A stretch of DNA of 64,000 nt, from the NCBI GenBank assembly GCA_945879115.1, contig CAMDUR010000002.1, positions 1 through 64,000 of the forward strand, read 5' to 3'. Below, piece after piece: positions 53,123 to 61,674 of the stretch (positions are counted from its first letter, which is position 1; the number at the start of each line of letters is the position of its first letter). A program made the translations under genes and the position numbers. The notes under the pieces were generated by a model. The model was not told the DNA's origin, made no database searches, and saw nothing but the letters and a program-made list of their open reading frames with translations. Source of the stretch: Polynucleobacter meluiroseus. Lineage in GTDB: Bacteria; Pseudomonadota; Gammaproteobacteria; Burkholderiales; Burkholderiaceae.

Positions 53123-54055
53123 ATGGCAATGACAGGCGTATTAAGACCAGGTCACGCACAAATTCGTGTATTAGATTTGGAAGAAGCATTACATTTTTAT
53201 AGAAATGTTTTGGGTTTAGTGGAAACAGGTAAAGATGCTTCAGGTCGCCATTACTTTAAAGGTTGGGATGAGCGTGATCACCATAGCGTGATCATTCGTC
53301 AAGCTGATCGTGCGGGTATTGATTTCTTTGGTTTTAGAGTTTTGAATGTGGCAACACTTAATCAGCTCGAAAAAGACTTAAATGCTTATGGTGTTAAAAC
53401 GGAGCGTATTCCAGCCGGCGATTTATTAGAAACCGGTGAGCGCGTGCGCTTTCAAGCGCCATCGGGTCACTTCTTTGAGTTGTATGCAGAAAAAACCCAC
53501 ATAGGTAATGGCTCTGGTTTGGTAAATCCTAACCCATGGAATCCTAAGACAGCTGAACATGGCATTGCTCCAATCCGTATGGACCATTGCTTACTCTATG
53601 GACCAAATATTGATGCCAATAAAGAATTATTTACAAAAGTATTAGGTTTTAGAGTGGTTGAGTATGTGATGGCACCTGATGGTGAGCACACAGCAGCTTA
53701 CTTTATGAGCTGTTCACACAAAGCTCACGATATTGCTTTTGTTGAGCATCCAGAACCAGGCAAATTGCATCACATTTCTTATCGTCTAGAGTCTTGGGAG
53801 AAGGTTCTGCGTGCGGCTGACATCATTGGTATGAATAAAGTGCCTGTAGATCTTAGCCCAACCCGTCATGGCGTGACCCGTGGCACAACTATCTATGCGT
53901 GGGATCCATCCGGTAACCGTTTTGAAACATTCTGCGGAAGCTACGAGCCATACCCAGATTGGGAACCAATCAAGTGGACGTTCGATGAGTTTGGTTATGG
54001 TTTAGACCATACAACTGGTAAGCTGCATGAATCTTTCTTAACTATTGTTAGTTAA
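53123..54055 (+). CDS. Catechol 2,3-dioxygenase (copy 2)
   Basis: The 310-residue extradiol dioxygenase is a paralogue of the enzyme at 3360-4286. Iron ligands are His in RMDHCLLYG, His in LHHISYRL and Glu in NRFETFCGS; start and end are the same as in copy 1 (MTGVLRPGHAQ). AAGGAG precedes the start. It has its own upstream dyad and its own terminator, so it is probably transcribed alone. No ferredoxin gene precedes it, unlike copy 1. Preference for substituted catechols is possible but cannot be shown. Confidence 0.95.
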   Translation: MAMTGVLRPGHAQIRVLDLEEALHFYRNVLGLVETGKDASGRHYFKGWDERDHHSVIIRQADRAGIDFFGFRVLNVATLNQLEKDLNAYGVKTERIPAGDLLETGERVRFQAPSGHFFELYAEKTHIGNGSGLVNPNPWNPKTAEHGIAPIRMDHCLLYGPNIDANKELFTKVLGFRVVEYVMAPDGEHTAAYFMSCSHKAHDIAFVEHPEPGKLHHISYRLESWEKVLRAADIIGMNKVPVDLSPTRHGVTRGTTIYAWDPSGNRFETFCGSYEPYPDWEPIKWTFDEFGYGLDHTTGKLHESFLTIVS

Positions 54056-54079
54056 GTTGTTTATTCAATAGTTGAATTG

Positions 54080-54116
54080 GGTCACTTGGTATTTTACTAA
54101 GTGACCATTTTTTTTA
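54080..54116 (+). terminator. Rho-independent terminator between C23O copy 2 and the SDR
   Basis: GGTCACTT (54080-54087) pairs with AAGTGACC (54099-54106), the inner bases extending the stem, and a run of nine T follows. It ends only about ten bases before the SDR start, whose AAAGG ribosome site lies directly after the T run. Confidence 0.9.
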
Positions 54117-54126
54117 AAGGTTTCAA

Positions 54127-54900
54127 ATGACAACATCCAATCAAGAGCGTGAGTTAGTAGTCATGGTTGGCGCCACCGGTGCATTAGGTGAAACAGTTGC
54201 TCGACGCTTAGTTGAATCTGGATTACATTTATTAGCAGTCGGTCGCTCAGAGGAGGCATTAAAAAAATTAATCAATAGCTCAGAGCACATGAGTTATTGC
54301 ATTGCTGACATTGGTGATGATTCTGCTACTGAAAAGATTAAAACTATTGTTGGGAAAATGAATCGCACTGTACGCATGGTGGTTCATGCAGCCGGTGTTC
54401 CTGTTGCAGGGGGTGTTCTAGAAGCTAATCCACTGGCACTTTCTCAGGCAATTAATATTAAAGCGGGTGGCATGATGAGATTACAACGTGCTGTTGATGC
54501 GCATTTGGTACGTGGCTCACGTTTGGTAGCCGTTGGTGGGCACTATGGTTTTGAGCCGACAGCTTATGCAGCTACAGCCGGTGTTGCTAATGCAGGTCTA
54601 ACTAATTTAATGCGTCAGTTCAGTTGGGCTTTGGGTGATCGCGGCATTACTGCCCACTTAGTTGCTCCTGGCCCGGCAGATACTGAACGTTTGCGCAATG
54701 TCGCCAATACTCGTGCTGCTCAACGAGGTATTTCAGTTGAAGAAGTGTTTGATGAATTAAAAGAGGAATCTGCTATCCATGCATTTACAACTCCTCAGCA
54801 AGTGGCTTGGGGCATTTGTTTGTTATTAGCGCCTGAGGCCGATGCCATGGCTGGGTCATCGTTGATGTTAGATTCTGGTCGCCGCCGCGGTTTACCTTAA
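54127..54900 (+). CDS. SDR-fold protein lacking the catalytic Ser and Lys
   Basis: The 257-residue protein has an SDR Rossmann start (VGATGALGETVARRL), an HAAG segment at the NNAG position and an SDR end (SSLMLDSGRR). The catalytic region is abnormal: where YxxxK is expected the sequence is YAATA, and the preceding Ser position reads VGGHYG. The Tyr is kept but Ser and Lys are gone, so ordinary SDR redox chemistry is doubtful. It may bind a nucleotide as a regulator, carry out an altered reaction, or be on the way to losing function; the frame is intact. It is followed by the fused 4-OT gene after 32 bases. Confidence 0.8.
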   Translation: MTTSNQERELVVMVGATGALGETVARRLVESGLHLLAVGRSEEALKKLINSSEHMSYCIADIGDDSATEKIKTIVGKMNRTVRMVVHAAGVPVAGGVLEANPLALSQAINIKAGGMMRLQRAVDAHLVRGSRLVAVGGHYGFEPTAYAATAGVANAGLTNLMRQFSWALGDRGITAHLVAPGPADTERLRNVANTRAAQRGISVEEVFDELKEESAIHAFTTPQQVAWGICLLLAPEADAMAGSSLMLDSGRRRGLP

Positions 54901-54932
54901 ACTTCAATAAATTACCTTAGTAAGGAATCATC

Positions 54933-55367
54933 ATGCCAGTAGCTCATATCAATGTTTTGCAGGGACACTCTAAAGAAACTCTCAAAAATGTCATTCGTGA
55001 TGTTTCTAAAGTGATGATTGATGTTTTATCAGCACCTAAAGATCGTTTAGAAGTTTGGGTGACTGAAATTGATCCAGATCTTTGGGGTATCGAAGGTCAG
55101 CCAGCAAGTGAAGTTCTCAAAACTAAACCGCGTGCTCAGGTTGAGATGCCCTATGTCGAGATGGTCTTAATGGAAGGCCGATCTGCAGAGCAACATCATC
55201 AGGTGATTGAAGGAGTGACCAAGGTTTTGGTGGAGCACTTAGGAACTGATAAGAATCGCATCCGTGTTCACATTGCTAATTGCAAGCCTGATAATTGGGG
55301 TATTGGTGGTGTTGCTGCAGCTATATTACGTAAAGCAGAAATTGAGGCTAGAGCCAAATCCCAATAA
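54933..55367 (+). CDS. Fused tandem 4-oxalocrotonate tautomerase-like protein
   Basis: The 144-residue protein is two 4-OT domains in one chain. Domain 1 (about 1-70 of the mature chain) begins PVAHINVLQGH; domain 2 begins MPYVEMVLMEGR. Counted from each Pro, domain 1 has Pro1 but His at 11 and Glu at 39, while domain 2 has Arg11 and Arg39 but its Pro is internal and cannot serve as an N-terminal amine. Both have Trp at 50 (DLWGIEG, DNWGIGG). Thus the two halves carry complementary parts of a 4-OT active site. Fused tautomerases are known, but the substrate here is open. It lies in a gene set with an SDR-fold protein and a thiolase. Confidence 0.88.
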   Translation: MPVAHINVLQGHSKETLKNVIRDVSKVMIDVLSAPKDRLEVWVTEIDPDLWGIEGQPASEVLKTKPRAQVEMPYVEMVLMEGRSAEQHHQVIEGVTKVLVEHLGTDKNRIRVHIANCKPDNWGIGGVAAAILRKAEIEARAKSQ

Positions 55368-55420
55368 TAGTAGATAATAAAATAAGAAGAATAAATTAAT
55401 CTGCTTAGAGGGGGTGTGGC

Positions 55421-56605
55421 ATGACTGATGATTCAGTGGTAATTGTGTCGGCTGCAAGAACGCCAATGGGTAGTTTTATGGGTAGTTTATCTTCATTGAC
55501 AGCAACGGAACTTGGGGCTGCTGCTATTGCAGGAGCTATCAAAAAAAACAACATCGATGTATCCGTAGTTGACGAGGTCATTATGGGAACTTGCTTAATG
55601 GCTGGTCTTGGCCAAGCGCCTGCTCGACAAGCTACTTTAAATGCGGGCTTACCTTACAGTTGTGGAGCAACAACATTGACAAAGATGTGTGGCTCAGCCA
55701 TGAAATCTGTGATGTTGGCCTACGACATTATTCGGTCTGGAAGTGCCGATGTGATTATTGCGGGTGGTATGGAGTCAATGTCTAATGCTCCGCATCTTTT
55801 ACTTAAAACACGCAAGGGTTATCGGTTAGGTGCTCAGATTCTTCATGATCATATGCTGTTAGATGGTTTAGAGGATGCTTATGAGAAAGGTCGACTCATG
55901 GGTAGTTTTGCCGAAGATTGTGTTTCTGAGTATGGGTTTACTCGCGATCAGCAAGATGATTATGCAGTAACGTCTTATCAAAGAGCTAAACAAGCGAACG
56001 AAGACGGATCTTTTTCTTGGGAAATTACACCGATTGAAGTGAGCTCAAAGTCTGGAACAGTTTTAATTGATAAAGATGAGGGACCCTATTCATTAAATAT
56101 TGAAAAGGCCAAACAATTAAAGCCTGTATTTAAAAAAGATGGCACTGTAACTGCTCATAACTCAAGCCCTATATCTGACGGAGCAGCAGCTCTAGTTCTA
56201 ATGCGTTATTCAGCCGCTAAAAAAATGGGTTTAACACCACTTGCAAAGGTGTTAGGCCACGCAACTCATGCTCAAGAACCAAGTAAGTTTGCAACAGCAC
56301 CATCAAAGGCCATTAAAAAACTTTTAGATAAATTATCTTTCAAATCATCTGATATTGATTTATACGAAGTAAATGAAGCTTTTGCTGCCGTGACGATGGG
56401 AGTTATGAAGGAGCATCAAATTCCTCACGAAAAAATGAATATTCATGGAGGGGCTTGTGCTTTAGGTCATCCTGTTGGGGCATCAGGAGCTAGAGTCATA
56501 GTAACTTTGTTGGGGGCTTTGCGCAAAAAAGGTTTGAAAACAGGAGTTGCCAGCTTATGTTTGGGTGGTGGTGAAGCGACTGCTATTGCAATTGAACTCT
56601 GTTGA
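55421..56605 (+). CDS. Acetyl-CoA acyltransferase (thiolase)
   Basis: The 394-residue enzyme is a thiolase: catalytic Cys in LTKMCGSAMKSV (about residue 90), NEAFAAV, HGGACALGHPVGASGAR with the catalytic His, and CLGGGEATA with the second Cys near the C-terminus. It would cleave a 3-oxoacyl-CoA to acetyl-CoA and a shortened acyl-CoA, or run in reverse. With two crotonases and a MaoC protein downstream, degradation by a beta-oxidation-like route is likely. GGGGG lies upstream of the start. Confidence 0.92.
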   Translation: MTDDSVVIVSAARTPMGSFMGSLSSLTATELGAAAIAGAIKKNNIDVSVVDEVIMGTCLMAGLGQAPARQATLNAGLPYSCGATTLTKMCGSAMKSVMLAYDIIRSGSADVIIAGGMESMSNAPHLLLKTRKGYRLGAQILHDHMLLDGLEDAYEKGRLMGSFAEDCVSEYGFTRDQQDDYAVTSYQRAKQANEDGSFSWEITPIEVSSKSGTVLIDKDEGPYSLNIEKAKQLKPVFKKDGTVTAHNSSPISDGAAALVLMRYSAAKKMGLTPLAKVLGHATHAQEPSKFATAPSKAIKKLLDKLSFKSSDIDLYEVNEAFAAVTMGVMKEHQIPHEKMNIHGGACALGHPVGASGARVIVTLLGALRKKGLKTGVASLCLGGGEATAIAIELC

Positions 56606-56629
56606 TCTAACATCATTGTTAAATAAACT

Positions 56630-58297
56630 ATGATTAATAAGAATCCTGACCCATTAGAAGTATCGTCTTCTCTAAAAGATGGGCTTATATTTTTGGGTAA
56701 CCAGAGAATGCTTTTGGTGGATGTTGCCAGGATGGGGTTTTTACGCCAAGAGTTGGTAGTTACTTTGGGGATGGACCGAGCTAAAAGTGTCTTATTGAGA
56801 ATGGGCTATTCATCGGGCGTCAGAGATTATGAATGGTTAAGAAAAATTGTCCCTGAGTCAGATGCTGAAGAATTGATGCGTTTAGGTCCAGAGTTGCACA
56901 ATGTTCGTGGTGGAGCTCACCATGCCTTACATGATTTAAAAATAAATGTAAAAGAAGGTGTTTTTTACTTAGAAGGTATTTGGGAAAATTCTTATGAAGT
57001 CGATATTCATAAAGAGTTATTTGGAACCCACTCTGCGGCAGTATGTTGGGAAGCTGTAGGTTATGCCACCGGTTTTTGCACTGCTTTGATGGGCAAGCCC
57101 GTTTATTTTAAAGAAATCTCCTGTCGAGGGAAGGGAGAGTCATCTTGTCGAATAGTTGGTAAGCCAGTAGATGAGTGGGGTGATATTGAAGATGAGCTTT
57201 CTTTCTTCAAGGCTGACTCTGTCATTGAAGAAATTTTGGATTTACAAAGTAATTTAACGAAATTACGTGAGTCAGTTACAGGATCCTATTTATCAGCTGA
57301 TATTGTTGGTAATTCAGAGGAGTTGATGAGTTCTGTAGGGTTACTAGAACAAGTTTGCAATACCAATGTGACAGTTCTACTTTTAGGAGAGACAGGGGTT
57401 GGTAAGGAATGTTTTGCCAATTACTTACACCATAAAGGTTTGCGCAATTCTGGACCCTTTGTAGCTGTTAATTGCGGTGCGATTCCAGATGAGCTGATTG
57501 AAGCAGAGTTATTCGGAGTCGAAAAAGGTGCTTTTACGGGGGCAAATACAACTCGAATTGGAAAATTTGAAAGAGCTGTTGGTGGAACTTTATTTTTAGA
57601 TGAGGTGGGTGAATTATCCCTATCTGCACAAACTAAGTTATTGAGGGTTTTACAAGATGGTATGTTAGAGCGTGTCGGAGGCACTAAAACCTTACGCTCA
57701 GATGCCAGAATTGTTGCCGCAACCAATGTGGATTTAACTAAGGCAGTTGAAACAGGTAAATTCAGAAAAGATTTATTTTATAGACTCAATTTATATCCAA
57801 TAGAGATACCTCCATTGAGGAATCGCTTGGGAGATATTAAATTACTGGTAGAGCACTTTGTTCATTTATTTGCAGTTAAGCATGCTAAAAAGATTGCTGG
57901 TATCAAAATAGATGTGATGGATCTGTTGACCAGTTATCCATGGCCTGGCAATGTCCGAGAATTGCAAAACATCATTGAGCGAGGCGTTATCTTGGCTTCA
58001 TACAATGGGTATATTGAATCCAAGCATTTATCTTTTTCGCCGATCGCTCTAACTAGGCCAGAATCTAAAAATGTACAGTTGATACCTGTTCCTGAGACAG
58101 AAATACAAGAAGGATTTTCTACGTTGCTTGATGAGATGTTACAAAAAAAGACGAGTCTTGAAGATCTTCAAAATTCTTTAATCTTGTCTGCTGTTAATCG
58201 TGCTGGAGGTAATTTGTCTGATGCTGCTAGGTTACTGGGCATGTCTCGGTCTCAAGTATCCTATTCCTTAAAAAAGACAAAAAATCTATCGAAGTAA
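56630..58297 (+). CDS. DmpR/XylR-family sigma-54 activator (copy 3)
   Basis: The 555-residue protein has the XylR_N and V4R sensor (VCW and SCRGKGESSC at the zinc-site positions), Walker [15 protein letters not shown] loop, Walker B LFLDEVGEL, and a Fis-type helix-turn-helix (NLSDAARLLGMSRSQVSYSL). It starts 25 bases after the thiolase and ends 117 bases before a sigma-54 promoter that drives the second dmpN-like gene, its likely target. Its sensor domain differs from copies 1 and 2. Confidence 0.92.
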   Translation: MINKNPDPLEVSSSLKDGLIFLGNQRMLLVDVARMGFLRQELVVTLGMDRAKSVLLRMGYSSGVRDYEWLRKIVPESDAEELMRLGPELHNVRGGAHHALHDLKINVKEGVFYLEGIWENSYEVDIHKELFGTHSAAVCWEAVGYATGFCTALMGKPVYFKEISCRGKGESSCRIVGKPVDEWGDIEDELSFFKADSVIEEILDLQSNLTKLRESVTGSYLSADIVGNSEELMSSVGLLEQVCNTNVTVLLLGETGVGKECFANYLHHKGLRNSGPFVAVNCGAIPDELIEAELFGVEKGAFTGANTTRIGKFERAVGGTLFLDEVGELSLSAQTKLLRVLQDGMLERVGGTKTLRSDARIVAATNVDLTKAVETGKFRKDLFYRLNLYPIEIPPLRNRLGDIKLLVEHFVHLFAVKHAKKIAGIKIDVMDLLTSYPWPGNVRELQNIIERGVILASYNGYIESKHLSFSPIALTRPESKNVQLIPVPETEIQEGFSTLLDEMLQKKTSLEDLQNSLILSAVNRAGGNLSDAARLLGMSRSQVSYSLKKTKNLSK

Positions 58298-58413
58298 CCC
58301 TCTGAGCTAATAATTTTTAATATAAAAATATAGTTGTATATTTTTATTAATAAAATTCAGTACCACTTAGTTTTAAAAATGTAATTCCTTATGTAAATCA
58401 TGTATTTGATTAT

Positions 58414-58429
58414 TGGCACGCTCCTTGCT
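58414..58429 (+). promoter_or_regulatory. Sigma-54 (-24/-12) promoter of the second dmpN-like gene
   Basis: TGGCAC (58414-58419), five bases, then TTGCT (58425-58429) match the consensus. I see no repeated palindromes in the 116 bases between the regulator stop and this promoter; activator sites may lie inside the regulator gene. Confidence 0.88.
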
Positions 58430-58506
58430 TTGTTAATCTTAGTAAGTAATTTAATTTAGTTTTGCTGCGGCGCATTATTAATTTTAATTAATTCAAGGAG
58501 GGTTCA

Positions 58507-60054
58507 TTGGATACGATAATTAAAAAGAAGGTAGATCTTAAAGAAAAATACCGTCTAATGACACGAGACTTAGGTTGGAATTTAAGTTATGTCAAAGAAG
58601 ATGACGTTTACGATCATGCCAAGTACGAGGGCATCAAAATTCATGATTGGGATAAATGGGAAGATCCATTCCGTTTAACGGTCGACGCTTACTGGAAATA
58701 TCAATCAGAAAAAGAACGCAAGCTATATGCGATTATTGATGCATTTGTCCAGAACAACGGGCACTTAACAGTTACCGATGCACGATACATCAATGCTTTG
58801 AAATTATGGCTTAATGGTATTACTCCAATGGAGTATTCGGCTCATAAATCATTTTCTCGTACAGCAAGACAATTCAAGGGTATTGGCGCATCTATCGCTT
58901 GTCAGATGCAGTCAATAGATGAGTTACGACATGCTCAAACCCAAATTCATTCAATGTCCAATTACAACCGCTTTTATAACGGTATGGATGATTGGCATCA
59001 TAAATCTGATCACATGTGGTACTACCAAGTACCAAAATCATTTTTTCAAGATGCTGAATCTGCTGGACCATTTGAGTTTATTACAGCGATTTCATTTTCA
59101 TTCGAATATCTTCTAACAAATTTATTGTTTGTACCATTTGTTTCGGGTGCCGCATATAACGGTGATATGGCAGCTATGACATTTGGATTTTCGGCTCAAT
59201 CTGATGAGGCTCGTCACATGACATTAGGTCTCGAAGTGATTAAGTTTATGTTGGAGCAAGATCCGGATAATCTGCCGATTGTTCAAGGGTGGATCGATAA
59301 GTGGGCGTGGCGCGGTATACGATTATTAACATTGGTTGCTATGATGCAAGACTATATGCTGCCTAAGCGAGTGATGAGTTGGCGTGAGGGTTGGGATATT
59401 TATTTCGAAGATAACGGCATGGCACTCTTTAACGACTTGGCTCGTTATGGTATTAAAGTTCCTGAGTGCATCGAACAAGCTCGCAAGGAAAAAAATCATA
59501 TTTCTCATCAAGCATGGTTGACATTTAATAGCGTTAATTTCTTAACAAACTTCCATACATGGATTCCTAAGAAAGAAGAGCTAGATTGGTTGTCAGCTAA
59601 ATATCCAGAAACATTTGATCAGTACTATCGCCCAAGATTTGAGTATTTGCAAAAGCTTGAAGATCAAGGTGAACCATTTTTAAATAAAGCCTTACCTTTA
59701 ACTTGCCAGGTTTGTTTGATTCCTGCTTTTTACACAGAAGTAGAAAATCCTACTCAGTTGGTTCATGAAGAGTGTGTTTATATGGGGGAGAAGTTCCAGT
59801 TTTGCTCCGTGCCTTGCCGTAAGATTTTTGAACGTGAGCCAGAAAAGTATGTTCAGGCATTAGTGCCGGATCATCAAATCTATCAGGGCAATTGTTTCCC
59901 AGAAGGCACTAATCCGACGGCTGAAGGTTTTGATCCAATCCAAGCAGTTGCTGATTTTTACGATCTAGAAACTGGCAAAGAGAATGGTGGATTCAAAGGG
60001 TCAGAAGATGAAGCTAACTTTGCTCGTTGGCGTGATCAAACAACTAAAAACTAA
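58507..60054 (+). CDS. Phenol hydroxylase alpha subunit paralogue (DmpN-like, copy 2)
   Basis: The 515-residue protein equals DmpN copy 1 in length and is very similar throughout. It keeps both diiron motifs (QSIDELRHAQTQ and AQSDEARHMTLG) and the Cys-rich region (CQVCLIP, CSVPCRKIF). It uses a TTG start behind an ideal AAGGAGG ribosome site. No P1, P2, P4 or P5 gene adjoins it: the next gene encodes a crotonase. It must therefore borrow DmpL and DmpO from the set at 43-46 kb, form another complex, or work with partners outside the window. Differences such as AHKSFSRTARQF against AHKGYARLGREF may alter substrate range. Confidence 0.93.
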   Translation: MDTIIKKKVDLKEKYRLMTRDLGWNLSYVKEDDVYDHAKYEGIKIHDWDKWEDPFRLTVDAYWKYQSEKERKLYAIIDAFVQNNGHLTVTDARYINALKLWLNGITPMEYSAHKSFSRTARQFKGIGASIACQMQSIDELRHAQTQIHSMSNYNRFYNGMDDWHHKSDHMWYYQVPKSFFQDAESAGPFEFITAISFSFEYLLTNLLFVPFVSGAAYNGDMAAMTFGFSAQSDEARHMTLGLEVIKFMLEQDPDNLPIVQGWIDKWAWRGIRLLTLVAMMQDYMLPKRVMSWREGWDIYFEDNGMALFNDLARYGIKVPECIEQARKEKNHISHQAWLTFNSVNFLTNFHTWIPKKEELDWLSAKYPETFDQYYRPRFEYLQKLEDQGEPFLNKALPLTCQVCLIPAFYTEVENPTQLVHEECVYMGEKFQFCSVPCRKIFEREPEKYVQALVPDHQIYQGNCFPEGTNPTAEGFDPIQAVADFYDLETGKENGGFKGSEDEANFARWRDQTTKN

Positions 60055-60065
60055 AGAGGCACCTT

Positions 60066-60863
60066 TTGAGTTCTTATCAAAGATTAAAAATTAAAAAGTC
60101 TTCCGAAGGGATTGCAACGATTACGCTATCTAGGCCAGATCGCAGAAATGCTATGGATGAGCTAATGCATGCTGAACTACCAGCCGCATTTAATGCGCTA
60201 TCTGAAATGGAAGATGTGCGCGTTATTGTTTTGACAGGCGATTCTGAGGGAGAGGCATTTTGTGCTGGGGGAGATTTGAAATGGGTTAATTCAGCGTCGA
60301 AGGATGGCGCTAAATTTTCTAAAATTCTTAGAGAAGGGGTTGCTGTATTAAAAGCAATTGCTGCTGCTCGTCAACCAGTAATCGCAATGATCAATGGACC
60401 TGCAATAGGTTTGGGTGCAACCATTGCATTATTTTGTGATATTTCATATATGGCTAATGAGGCTGTTATCGCCGATCCTCACGTTAAGATTGGTGTGGTG
60501 GCTGGGGATGGCGGATCAATTATTTGGCCATTATTGTTAGGGCACAACAAAGCAAAGGAATTTTTAATGACAGGTGATGCTTTGACTGGAACGCAGGCAG
60601 AAGCAATTGGCTTGGTCAATCATGCTGTTCCGATGGCGGAATTAGAAGCCGCTACGTATAAGATGGCTCAACGTTTAGCGAGTGGAGCTCGTTTAGCAAT
60701 CGAATTAACAAAACGATCTGTGAATATGCATCTAGAGAGAACGATGGCTGGCATGTTAGAAGCATCCCTCGCATTAGAGGGTTTAACATTTAATACGACA
60801 GATCACGACGAAGCAGTCAGGGCATTTTTTGCCAAAGAGAAGCCCCAGTTTGGAAAAAAATAA
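60066..60863 (+). CDS. Enoyl-CoA hydratase/isomerase (crotonase) family protein 1
   Basis: The 265-residue crotonase has the oxyanion-hole segments FCAGGDLKWV and NGPAIGLGATIALFCDISY. The usual catalytic Glu positions are not both conserved: the region reads DPHVKIGVVAGDGGS, with His and Asp where hydratases have Glu, so it may be an isomerase, a different hydratase type or a hydrolase. It begins at TTG, 11 bases after dmpN copy 2, with AGAGG upstream, indicating co-transcription from the sigma-54 promoter. Confidence 0.88.
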   Translation: MSSYQRLKIKKSSEGIATITLSRPDRRNAMDELMHAELPAAFNALSEMEDVRVIVLTGDSEGEAFCAGGDLKWVNSASKDGAKFSKILREGVAVLKAIAAARQPVIAMINGPAIGLGATIALFCDISYMANEAVIADPHVKIGVVAGDGGSIIWPLLLGHNKAKEFLMTGDALTGTQAEAIGLVNHAVPMAELEAATYKMAQRLASGARLAIELTKRSVNMHLERTMAGMLEASLALEGLTFNTTDHDEAVRAFFAKEKPQFGKK

Positions 60864-60873
60864 GGTTAAATGC

Positions 60874-61671
60874 ATGATGCCAGTTCAAAACAAAACAGTA
60901 TCTGTGAGTATTTTAGAAGGGGTTATGACGGTTTGTATGAACCGTCCTGATGCAAGAAACTCACTGAATAAAGAGATGATGTTGGCGTTAAATGACGCTT
61001 TTGATGTTGCTGCAAAAGATAATCAGATAAGAGTTGTTAAGTTGACAGGCGAAGGCTCCGTTTTTTGTGCTGGCGGGGATCTCAAAGAGATTTTTCAAGA
61101 AACTACCACGCCGATGGATATCAAAAATTTATTAGATTTTTATATTCGTCCAATTATTTCTAAAATGCTCAATCTTAATAAACCTATCGTGACAGTTTTA
61201 AATGGTCCTGCAGCAGGCGCGGGTTTAGGTTTAGTGTTGGCATCTGATATGGTTATTGCACATGAAAAAGCTTCTTTTATTACTGCATTTGGTCAGATTG
61301 GTGCAATGCCAGATTCTGGGGTGATGTATTTGATGGTTCAAAATATTGGCCTGATGCAGGCAAAAAATGTAGTCTTAAGGAGCCAAACATTATCAGCCCA
61401 AGAAGCTAAAGATCTGGGTTTGTATACCTATGTTGTGACAACAGACCAATTAGAAGATTTCAGTCAAGAAATCTTAAAAGAACTTAGCTCAGGTCCAACC
61501 ATAGCGATTGGTTTTGCCAAACAAGCAATGAGAGATGCATCCAGAACATCTTTTGATGCTTACATGGATGCAGAGTCTTTGGCGATGGCAGTAATCAGTA
61601 CTACTAAAGATAAAAAAGAAGGTATTGCTGCCTTTAAAGAAAAGCGTCGCCCACTTTTTAAGGGTCAATAA
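60874..61671 (+). CDS. Enoyl-CoA hydratase/isomerase family protein 2 (PaaG-like)
   Basis: The 265-residue crotonase has FCAGGDLKEI and NGPAAGAGLGLVLASDMVIA for CoA binding. The catalytic region FGQIGAMPDSGVMYLM resembles PaaG (1,2-epoxyphenylacetyl-CoA isomerase), where an Asp in the PD-S/A-G segment is the catalytic base. AAGG at 60862-60865 supports ATG 60874. A PaaG-like isomerase activity on an aromatic CoA thioester or a double-bond shift is inferred; no PaaABCDE genes are in the window. Confidence 0.86.
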   Translation: MMPVQNKTVSVSILEGVMTVCMNRPDARNSLNKEMMLALNDAFDVAAKDNQIRVVKLTGEGSVFCAGGDLKEIFQETTTPMDIKNLLDFYIRPIISKMLNLNKPIVTVLNGPAAGAGLGLVLASDMVIAHEKASFITAFGQIGAMPDSGVMYLMVQNIGLMQAKNVVLRSQTLSAQEAKDLGLYTYVVTTDQLEDFSQEILKELSSGPTIAIGFAKQAMRDASRTSFDAYMDAESLAMAVISTTKDKKEGIAAFKEKRRPLFKGQ

Positions 61672-61674
61672 ATC

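Noticed and set aside
54933-55367. Frameshift-joined pair of separate 4-OT genes
   Set aside because: The two domains are in one uninterrupted frame with a linker; there is no ribosome site directly before the internal ATG that would indicate a lost stop codon.
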